Assembly: GCA_021826565.1 (NCBI GenBank)
Contig: JAKAZJ010000206.1
Location: forward strand, 1 to 5,020
DNA: 5,020 nucleotides
Source of the DNA: Pseudomonadota bacterium
Lineage (GTDB): Bacteria; Pseudomonadota; Alphaproteobacteria; Acetobacterales; Acetobacteraceae
Reading direction: 5' to 3'
The number at the start of each line of letters is the position of its first letter. The stretch's first letter is position 1. Below the pieces are notes generated by a model. It had not been told where the DNA came from. It worked only from the letters and a program-made list of their open reading frames with translations, and did no database searches. The position numbers were made by a program, and so were the translations under genes. Of the stretch, positions 1-5,020 are shown piece after piece.

Positions 1-13
1 CGGGTGAGTGCAT
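1..13 (-). CDS. Start of a downstream gene (first four codons only, runs off the window)
   Basis: On the minus strand an ATG at 13-11 overlaps the TGA stop of the SMP-30 gene (15-13) as TGATG, and the reading frame continues as Met-His-Ser-Pro to the window edge. A G-rich stretch (GGCGGGGG) sits just before it and could act as a ribosome binding site. The junction has the same form as the one at 927, where the next gene is clearly real, so this is probably the third gene of the operon begun by the amidohydrolase. Four residues say nothing about its function, and a chance ATG cannot be excluded. Confidence 0.45.
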
Positions 14-927
14 CACCCCCGCCATTCCGATGCCCGCCCCGCCACCGGCAGGGTCGCGGTCAGCACCGACCCGGTCGCCGATTCCGTAATGAACAGCCGC
101 CGCCCATCCGCGCCGCCGAACGCCACGTTGGTGGTCATCATCCCCGCGCAGGAGCGCAGCCGGAACAACGGCTCGCCCAGGCGTGAGAACACCCAGACCG
201 TCCCCATCCGCGCATGGGCCACCACCAGATTGTCCTCGGCGTCGGGCAGAATCCCGTCCGGCCCGCCCCCCGGCCCACCCGACATCTGGATGAAGCACCC
301 GACCCGGCCCGGCAGTCGTTCCGGCCCCAGCAGCGGCACATGCCAGATCGCGTTCGCCCGCGTCACCGCCAGCAGCACCGCGTTCTCGTCGGCGGTCAGC
401 GCGAGGCCGTTCGGGCTGGGCACCGCATCCAGCAGCACCTCGGCCACGCCGGCGGCGGTCAGGCGGACCAGGCGGCCGATCGGGTTGGTCAGACTGCTCT
501 CGCCCTGATCGGTGAAATAGATATCGCCGTTGCGGGCGATCACCAGATCGTTCGGACCATGCAGCTTCGCCCCCGGCAACTCCGGCAGGATCGGTTCGAT
601 CCGGCCGGTATCCTGGTGCAGGCGGACGATGCCGTGCAGGCGGTCGGCGATGAAGATCGCCCCGTCGGCGCGGATGCGCAGCCCGTTCGGGCGCCCGTCA
701 TACTCGGCCGCCACGTCCCAGGCCCCCGCCGGCGACAGACGCAGGATCCGGCCATGCGCCAGATCGGTCATGTACAGATTGCCGGCGCGGTCGAAACCGG
801 GGCCTTCCAGGAAGCAATCCACCGCGCGATGATGGTGACGTTGCATCCAGGACGGGCGGTCGCGGCGCAGCGCGGCGGGGACGGTGGCGAAGACCTCGGT
901 CGGCAGTTCGCGCGGCGGCGGATACAT
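13..927 (-). CDS. SMP-30/gluconolactonase/LRE family protein (lactonase-type beta-propeller)
   Basis: This 304-aa protein belongs to the SMP-30/gluconolactonase family: six-bladed beta-propellers that usually hydrolyse sugar or other lactones with one divalent metal ion. Blade repeats of the type G-x-x-x-x-D-x-x-G-x-x-Y-x-x-D are seen at about residues 42-55, 80-95 and 124-140. Family metal and substrate residues can be matched by motif: Glu41 (LEGP), Asn126 (GPND), Asn173 (SPNG) and Asp224 (GPDG), equivalent to Glu18, Asn103, Asn154 and Asp204 of human SMP30. All four are present, so the protein should be active. There is no signal peptide or membrane segment, so it is probably cytoplasmic. 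The ATG at 927 is chosen because it overlaps the amidohydrolase stop as TGATG, is preceded by a G-rich sequence, and begins shortly before the first blade; an in-frame GTG lies one codon upstream. Length is normal for the family. The substrate is unknown; a lactone made by neighbouring enzymes is an inference. Confidence 0.9.
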   Translation of the reverse strand: MYPPPRELPTEVFATVPAALRRDRPSWMQRHHHRAVDCFLEGPGFDRAGNLYMTDLAHGRILRLSPAGAWDVAAEYDGRPNGLRIRADGAIFIADRLHGIVRLHQDTGRIEPILPELPGAKLHGPNDLVIARNGDIYFTDQGESSLTNPIGRLVRLTAAGVAEVLLDAVPSPNGLALTADENAVLLAVTRANAIWHVPLLGPERLPGRVGCFIQMSGGPGGGPDGILPDAEDNLVVAHARMGTVWVFSRLGEPLFRLRSCAGMMTTNVAFGGADGRRLFITESATGSVLTATLPVAGRASEWRG

Positions 928-2636
928 CACGCCCCCCGCGAACCGCGCACCAGCCGCCCCGGCCGCGCGCCGGTGGCCACGCCGTCGCGGCGCACCACCG
1001 CGCCGGCGACGATGGTGGCGCGGTAGCCCTCCGCCCCCTGCATCAACCGTCGCCCGCCGGCGGGCAGGTCGTACACCACGCGCGGCGCGTGGATGCGCAG
1101 CCGGTCGTAGTCGATCAGGTTCAGATCGGCGCGCAATCCCGGCGCCAGCGTGCCGCGATCGTGCAATCCGATCGCGCGAGCGTTGTCTTGCGTCAGGCGG
1201 CGGATCATCCATTCCAGCGGGAACCGCCCGCTGGCGCGGTCGCGGGTCCAGTGGGTGATCGCGAAGGTCGGCGCCGAGGCGTCGCACAACACGCCGACAT
1301 GCGCGCCGCCGTCCCCCAGGCCCAGCAGCGTGTTGGGATGCGCCAGCATCGCGCGCACCGTGTCCAGATTGCCGGCGGCATAGTTGCTGAGCGGACGATA
1401 CAGGATGGTCGGCCCCTCGGCTGCCGTCATCCGGTCATAGGCAAGCGCCGCCGGGTCCATTCCCAGCCGGCGCGCCTCCGCGCCGATGCTGCGCTCCACC
1501 GGCGGCTCGTACTCGGGCGGATCGCCGAGCGGGAAGATGCGGTCCCAATGCCGCAGGCGGAAACTCTGTTCCTGTTGCGCCAGCTCGGCCAGCAGCCGCG
1601 CGCGCAGCGCGGGATCGCGCAACGCCGCCAGCCGGCGCGGGAACGGCAGCGCGGCCAGCGGGCGGAAGGACGGGCAATCGACGAACGGATGCTGCGACAG
1701 CTCGAAGCCCAGCAGCACGCCGGTCGGGCGCGACAGCACCTGGCCGGTCATGGTCAGGCCCTCGGCATTGGCGGCGGCGATCTTGTCCAGCAGCACGCGC
1801 CATTCCGCGGGTTTGCTGTCCCGTTCCAGGATCGTCATGGTCAGCGGCCGGCCGGAACCGGCGGCAAGCCGGCGCAACAACGCGAACTCCGATTCAAGCT
1901 CGGCGCCGAAATCCGAGATTACCTGCAACCACCCGCGCCCGGTGGCCCCCACCGCGGCGGCGATGGTGGCAAGTTCCGCTTCCTCCGCGGTCAGGGTCGG
2001 GATCGATTCACCGGCCAGGGTGCGGTGATTGAGCGTCCGCGAGGTGGAAAACCCCAGCGCGCCCGCCACGATCCCTTCCGCCGCCAGCCGCGCCATCTCG
2101 GCGCTGTCAGCCGCGGTCGCGGGTTCGCGCGCGACCGCGCGGCTGCCCATCACATGCACCCGCAGCGCCGCGTGCGGCACCTGGGTGGCGACGTCAAGAT
2201 CGAAGCGCCGCGCCGCCAGGCTATCCAGGTAGTCGGGGAAACTGGTCCAGTTCCACGGCAGACCCTCGGTCAGGACCGGTTCGGGGATGTCCTCCACCCC
2301 TTCCATCAACTCCACCAGCCGGGCGCGGTTTTCCGGCGCGCAGGGGGCGAAGCCGACGCCGCAATTGCCGATCAGCACGGTGGTGACACCCAGCGCCGAG
2401 GACGGGGTGATCTCCTCCGACCAGGTCACCTGGGCGTCGTAATGGGTGTGCGGATCGACGAAGCCCGGGGTGACGATCAGGCCGCGCGCGTCGATCTCCT
2501 CGGCGCCGCGATCGGGGATGCGGCCGATCGCCAGGATGCGCTCGCCGGCGATGGCGATATCGGCTTCGCGCGGGGCGGCGCCGGTGCCGTCCAGGATCAG
2601 GCCGTTGCGGATGACAAGGCTGGGGGTGGCGGACAT
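927..2636 (-). CDS. Amidohydrolase family protein, N-acyl-D-amino-acid deacylase (D-aminoacylase)-like
   Basis: This 569-aa cytoplasmic metal-dependent amidohydrolase has the TIM-barrel plus beta-sandwich layout. The N-terminal sandwich strand LVIRNGLILDGTG is at about residues 7-19. The HxH metal motif is DPHTHYDAQ (Asp61, His63, His65). The D-aminoacylase cysteine is in GNCGVGFAP (Cys92), and the late barrel aspartate is in GLGDGGAHVG (Asp442, with His446). The C-terminal end is typical of the family: LPAGGRRLMQGAEGY, TIVAGAVV, then TGARPGRLVRG. D-aminoacylases cleave N-acyl-D-amino acids, and relatives act on other amides and cyclic amides. The two histidines that complete the zinc site of Alcaligenes D-aminoacylase (His220, His250) are not visible: the matching segments read GWLQVISD (233-242 region) and LTMTILERD (265-273). 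The activity may therefore differ from deacylation. The start ATG has a strong GGGAGGA Shine-Dalgarno sequence six bases... more exactly four bases upstream of it (2647-2641). It is first in a coupled operon with the SMP-30 gene. Confidence 0.88.
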   Translation of the reverse strand: MSATPSLVIRNGLILDGTGAAPREADIAIAGERILAIGRIPDRGAEEIDARGLIVTPGFVDPHTHYDAQVTWSEEITPSSALGVTTVLIGNCGVGFAPCAPENRARLVELMEGVEDIPEPVLTEGLPWNWTSFPDYLDSLAARRFDLDVATQVPHAALRVHVMGSRAVAREPATAADSAEMARLAAEGIVAGALGFSTSRTLNHRTLAGESIPTLTAEEAELATIAAAVGATGRGWLQVISDFGAELESEFALLRRLAAGSGRPLTMTILERDSKPAEWRVLLDKIAAANAEGLTMTGQVLSRPTGVLLGFELSQHPFVDCPSFRPLAALPFPRRLAALRDPALRARLLAELAQQEQSFRLRHWDRIFPLGDPPEYEPPVERSIGAEARRLGMDPAALAYDRMTAAEGPTILYRPLSNYAAGNLDTVRAMLAHPNTLLGLGDGGAHVGVLCDASAPTFAITHWTRDRASGRFPLEWMIRRLTQDNARAIGLHDRGTLAPGLRADLNLIDYDRLRIHAPRVVYDLPAGGRRLMQGAEGYRATIVAGAVVRRDGVATGARPGRLVRGSRGA

Positions 2637-2640
2637 GGTT

Positions 2641-2647
2641 TCCTCCC
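2641..2647 (-). promoter_or_regulatory. Ribosome binding site of the amidohydrolase gene
   Basis: The minus strand reads GGGAGGAAACCATG. The GGGAGGA block is nearly a perfect anti-16S match and lies four bases before the ATG at 2636. It is the strongest Shine-Dalgarno sequence in the window and fixes the amidohydrolase start. Confidence 0.75.
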
Positions 2648-2669
2648 GCGATCTTGTGTCGCTGGGGGG

Positions 2670-2698
2670 ACGGTAGGGGCGGGGCGCGGGGTCGGCAA
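2670..2698 (-). promoter_or_regulatory. Candidate sigma-70-type promoter for the amidohydrolase/SMP-30 operon
   Basis: In the 87-base gap, the minus strand has TTGCCG at 2698-2693 and TACCGT at 2675-2670, separated by exactly 17 bases. The -35 box matches the TTGAC/TTGCC type common in alphaproteobacteria, and the -10 box is a weak TAnnnT. Transcription would begin near 2663, leaving a leader of about 27 bases that contains the Shine-Dalgarno sequence. The match is by eye and the spacer is very GC-rich, so the call is moderate. No operator-like inverted repeat was seen overlapping it. Confidence 0.45.
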
Positions 2699-2723
2699 GT
2701 CGGGCGCGGTCAGCCGCCAGCCC

Positions 2724-3584
2724 CTACCGCCCGCTCGCCGCCCGCCCGCGTTCCAGCGCCGCATAGGTCGGGACCGGTGCCGCCATCAGCCAGCGGAACC
2801 CCTGCGCCAACACCGCATCGACGTTCTTCGTGTCCACATGCGGATGGCCGCAGGCCACGCCGGCATCCTTGCAAATCGCCACCACCTCGGCGATCGCCGA
2901 GGCCACGGTCGGGTGTTCGTATTGCCGCGGGTAGCCCAGGTCCTGCGACAGATCGCCCTCACCCACCAGCACCACGCCGATGCCGGGCACGTCCTTCAGC
3001 ATCTTCGGCAGATTGGCGATGGCGCGCTTCTCCTCGCACATGATCGCCACCAGGATTTCGCCATCCGGGGCCAGCGGCCACACATCGGCGCGCTTGTAGT
3101 AGTCCTGCGCCGAAATCCCCCAATAGCGCGCCGCGGAGGTGGGCGCGTCGCCGCGCTGCCCGGCAGGGTGGAAATGCGCCGCCCCCTCGGGCCGCGGGTA
3201 GCGGCAGGCGGCGACGGCGTTGCGCGCGTCCTCCACCGTGGAGACATGCGGCCAGACCACGCCGTACACGCCGATATCCAGCACCTGCTTGGCGATCCAC
3301 TGGCTGTTCTCGCCGCCATTGGGCGGGATGCGCACCATCGGCGTCACCCCGGGCGCCACGCTGCCGGCGGCGGCGATCTGGCCGCGGTTCAGCATGTATT
3401 GCAGGCAGTGGCGCAGCTGGGTGATGTCGTACGGATTGTGTTCCATCTCGAACACCACCGCGTCGTAAGCGGTGGTCGCAAGCGAAACGGCGGTGCCGAT
3501 TTCCGGCGGCGCGAAGGTGGTGAACGCGGTCTTGCCGGCGGCCAGCGCGCGGATGGCGCCGTTCAGGCGGGGGATTTCAGGCAT
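2724..3584 (-). CDS. HpcH/HpaI aldolase/citrate lyase family protein
   Basis: This 286-aa protein is a class II (metal-dependent) aldolase-type TIM barrel of the HpcH/HpaI family, whose members cleave or form C-C bonds with pyruvate or related 2-oxo acids. Motifs, numbered from the ATG: FEMEH with the probable catalytic His49; MVRIPP with Arg85, which binds the substrate carboxylate; MCEEKRA with the metal ligand Glu184; and VGEGDLSQDLG with the metal ligand Asp211. The residue two before the metal glutamate is Met instead of the Gln found in HpaI. An extended segment at about 129-177, containing RYWG, YYKRADVWPL and PDGE, precedes the metal glutamate. Two starts are possible in the sequence GTGATG. 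The ATG at 3584 is preferred because GGAG at 3596-3593 lies eight bases before it, against five for the GTG at 3587. The stop of the decarboxylase-like gene is 15 bases upstream, so the two are probably co-transcribed. The exact substrate is unknown. Confidence 0.88.
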   Translation of the reverse strand: MPEIPRLNGAIRALAAGKTAFTTFAPPEIGTAVSLATTAYDAVVFEMEHNPYDITQLRHCLQYMLNRGQIAAAGSVAPGVTPMVRIPPNGGENSQWIAKQVLDIGVYGVVWPHVSTVEDARNAVAACRYPRPEGAAHFHPAGQRGDAPTSAARYWGISAQDYYKRADVWPLAPDGEILVAIMCEEKRAIANLPKMLKDVPGIGVVLVGEGDLSQDLGYPRQYEHPTVASAIAEVVAICKDAGVACGHPHVDTKNVDAVLAQGFRWLMAAPVPTYAALERGRAASGR

Positions 3585-3599
3585 CACGGAGGCTCCAGA

Positions 3600-4472
3600 T
3601 CAGGAAAGGAAGATATCGTCCGCCGCATAGACGCGCGGAATCAGCCGGTCGGCATGGGCGTAGCGCATCAGGGTTTCGATCGCGGCGCGGTTCGCTTCCA
3701 GCCCATAAGGCAACGGATCGGCCCCGCCCAGCGCCGCCACCGGGACCGGCGGAGCGGCTTCCTTGGCGGCGGCGAACAGGGCGGCGAGTTCCCCCGGCAG
3801 CCAGGGATGTTCCGCCACCAGCCGCCGTTGCAGCGCCAGCGCGTGGTTGACCGGATAGATGCCGGTGCGACGATACCAGGCGGCAGCCGCGGCGGCGGCA
3901 TCGGGGATCACGCTGCGGGTCTCGCCGGCGGCAAGCCCGGTCAGCGCGATGCCGGCAGCGATCTCGCCCGCGCGCAGCAGCGCGGCCAGATCGGCGCCCG
4001 CAGCGGCGCGAGAGACGAAATCGGGGTCGGGACTGTCGGCGACATGCGCGCCCTCGGTGGTGATCCAGTGGCTCTGCTCGGGCCGCAGCCCGTAGGTCTC
4101 GGCCAGGATGCCGCGCAGCCAGACGCCGGTGGTCTGCGAGAACGCGCGTACGCCGATCCGCGCCCCGGCCAGGTCTTCGGGGCGCAGCGTGCTGTCGGCG
4201 CGGCAGACCAGGGCGGCGTGGTGGAAGCCGCGCATCAGCACGATCGGCAGGCCGACGATCGGCACGCCGCGGGCATGGGCCTGCGCCAGCGTGGCGACCG
4301 CCATCTCCGACAGATCGAACGCAAGATCGCGCACCATCGGGCGAAACGCGCGCGAGATCGGCGCGATCGATTCGAAGCGGAACGCAACGCGATCGGACCG
4401 CACGGTGCCGTCGCGCAGCGCGCGGACATGCGGGTAGTCGGCGATGGCAACACGAAGGGTTAGGGCGGACAT
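3600..4472 (-). CDS. 4,5-dihydroxyphthalate decarboxylase-like protein (substrate-binding-protein fold)
   Basis: The 290 residues resemble the 4,5-dihydroxyphthalate decarboxylase (Pht5-like) family, which shares the NMT1/ABC-transporter substrate-binding fold. Features supporting this: the N-terminal strand LTLRVAIADYPHVRAL followed by DGTV; the FDLSEMAVATL segment (52-62); the LPIVLMRGFHH segment (75-85); LRPEDLAGARIGV (96-108), with TTGVWLRGIL (114-123); and the C-terminal DPLPYGLEANRAAIETLMRY (252-271). Family members decarboxylate 4,5-dihydroxyphthalate to protocatechuate, but many homologues are uncharacterised. There is no signal peptide, so it should be a cytoplasmic enzyme and not a transporter receptor. 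It is slightly shorter than family members of roughly 320 residues. A run of seven alanines (192-198) is notable. The ATG at 4472 is preceded by GAGG nine bases upstream, a modest ribosome binding site. It sits directly before the aldolase gene. A binding protein with no catalytic role remains possible. Confidence 0.8.
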   Translation of the reverse strand: MSALTLRVAIADYPHVRALRDGTVRSDRVAFRFESIAPISRAFRPMVRDLAFDLSEMAVATLAQAHARGVPIVGLPIVLMRGFHHAALVCRADSTLRPEDLAGARIGVRAFSQTTGVWLRGILAETYGLRPEQSHWITTEGAHVADSPDPDFVSRAAAGADLAALLRAGEIAAGIALTGLAAGETRSVIPDAAAAAAAWYRRTGIYPVNHALALQRRLVAEHPWLPGELAALFAAAKEAAPPVPVAALGGADPLPYGLEANRAAIETLMRYAHADRLIPRVYAADDIFLS

Positions 4473-4517
4473 GCGCTTGGGCCTCGGGGCGCTTCAAGGA
4501 CGCTACCGTGCCACGCC

Positions 4518-4532
4518 GCCCCGGACGGGGGC
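4518..4532 (-). terminator. Weak GC hairpin downstream of the partial gene, possible terminator
   Basis: In the 70-base gap after the right-edge gene, a perfect five-base-pair all-GC stem (GCCCC/GGGGC) encloses a five-base loop. It begins about ten bases after the TAG stop. There is no T-run following it on the minus strand, so intrinsic termination would be poor. It could slow polymerase or protect the transcript end, or be chance in GC-rich DNA. Confidence 0.2.
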
Positions 4533-4542
4533 AAACGCGCCG

Positions 4543-5020
4543 CTACAGCCCGGCAATCTCCAGCGCCGCGCCATAGCGCCGCGACGGCTCCTGCGGGTCG
4601 CCGTATTTGCGGTGCACCGCGGTGTGCTGCGCGGCGGCGAGCAGCAGCCGGTCGCGCTCGGGGCTGCGGTTCTTGCCGAAATCCTCCAACATGCACTGGG
4701 CGATTTCCTGGTTGTGCGGATCGTTGCCCAGGCGGCACGCGGACAGCGCCAGGCGCTGCACCAGCGGCCGGCGATCGGCCACGTTGTCCAGATAGGCCTG
4801 GGTCCAGGCCAGGCTGTCGGGTCCGTGCAAGGACAGCACCGCGCCTTCCACCCGGTCCAGCAACTGGCCCGCGGTCATGCGGTCCGCGCCGACGGGCGCC
4901 TTCGGGTGGTCCCCCGTCAGATCCCCGGTCAGCCGCTGGTGCCAGGCGTCGCGGTTCAGAAAGCTCGCCGCCACGAACAGCAGTTTCAGCCGCAGCGGAT
5001 GCTGGAACGTGTCGTAGAAC
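4543..5020 (-). CDS. Hypothetical helical protein, C-terminal 158 residues (start outside the window)
   Basis: The reading frame is open from the right edge to a TAG at 4545-4543. A GTG at 4974 could start translation, but 15 sense codons before it (FYDTFQHPLRLKLLF) read as ordinary protein, so the gene most likely begins outside the window. I do not recognise the family. The visible part is predicted helical with no clear membrane span, and includes a polar middle (RMTAGQLLDRVEGAVLSL, DSLAWTQAYLDNVADRRPL). It has two cysteines in CRLGNDPHNQEIAQC and a basic, probably conserved C-terminal motif QHTAVHRKYGDP followed by RRYGAAL (131-153). Codon use matches the neighbours, with GC-rich third positions, so it is a real gene. 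It lies 70 bases upstream of the decarboxylase-like gene on the same strand; whether it belongs to the same transcript is uncertain. Confidence 0.7.
   Translation of the reverse strand, partial: FYDTFQHPLRLKLLFVAASFLNRDAWHQRLTGDLTGDHPKAPVGADRMTAGQLLDRVEGAVLSLHGPDSLAWTQAYLDNVADRRPLVQRLALSACRLGNDPHNQEIAQCMLEDFGKNRSPERDRLLLAAAQHTAVHRKYGDPQEPSRRYGAALEIAGL

Noticed and set aside
928..1287. A longer version of the SMP-30 protein beginning at 1287.
   Set aside because: The extra 120 residues are Arg/Ala-rich and lie inside the amidohydrolase C-terminal region, which is strongly family-like. The ATG at 927 fits the overlap and the family length.
2701..2720. A terminator after the aldolase, from the GCGG-CTGA-CCGC hairpin.
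   Set aside because: The stem is only four pairs and no T-run follows.
1089..4463. A plus-strand open frame of 1124 codons running opposite three genes.
   Set aside because: Its translation is dominated by Arg, Gln, His, Gly and Ala with no recognisable domain, as expected for the antisense frame of high-GC genes. The minus-strand genes opposite it all have clear families and motifs.
3577..4497. A 306-codon minus-strand frame overlapping the decarboxylase-like gene.
   Set aside because: It is an Arg/Pro/Ala-rich shadow in another frame; the 290-aa frame carries the family motifs.
4473..4542. A promoter for the decarboxylase-like gene, from TTGCCC and TAGCGT in the gap.
   Set aside because: The boxes are 23 bases apart, too far for a sigma-70-type promoter, and no better -35 was found at 16-18 bases.
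4972..4974. GTG as the true start of the right-edge protein.
   Set aside because: The 15 codons upstream are protein-like and open to the window edge, and no good Shine-Dalgarno sequence precedes the GTG.

Overview
The window is high-GC, densely coded bacterial DNA, and every supported gene lies on the minus strand. The codon use (almost all G or C at third positions), the TTGCCG-N17-TACCGT promoter candidate and the protein families suggest an alphaproteobacterium, probably an Acetobacteraceae/Rhodospirillales member such as a Roseomonas relative. The taxon is inferred; no marker gene is present. No tRNA, rRNA, CRISPR array, insertion sequence or phage-type gene is visible, and no gap between genes exceeds about 90 bases.

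In the direction of transcription (right to left) the layout is as follows. (1) 5020-4543: the C-terminal 158 residues of an alpha-helical protein I do not recognise. (2) A 70-base gap containing a small GC hairpin. (3) 4472-3600: a 290-aa protein of the 4,5-dihydroxyphthalate decarboxylase-like family, which has a periplasmic-binding-protein fold but here no signal peptide. (4) 3584-2724: an HpcH/HpaI-type class II aldolase, starting about 15 bases after the previous stop and so very probably co-transcribed. (5) An 87-base gap with a good promoter candidate and a strong Shine-Dalgarno sequence. (6) 2636-927: a 569-aa amidohydrolase of the N-acyl-D-amino-acid deacylase (D-aminoacylase) family. 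(7) 927-13: a 304-aa SMP-30/gluconolactonase-type beta-propeller lactonase. (8) 13-1: the first four codons of another gene, which continues outside the window.

The last three genes are joined by TGATG stop/start overlaps, a sign of translational coupling, so they form one tight operon. The decarboxylase-like and aldolase genes form a second pair just upstream. Together the window encodes a decarboxylase-like enzyme, a C-C lyase, an amide or cyclic-amide hydrolase and a lactone hydrolase. This fits a catabolic cluster for an aromatic or oxo-acid compound, but the substrate cannot be read from the sequence. The most interesting points are the amidohydrolase, which lacks the two histidines expected in the D-aminoacylase zinc site, and the unrecognised helical protein at the right edge.
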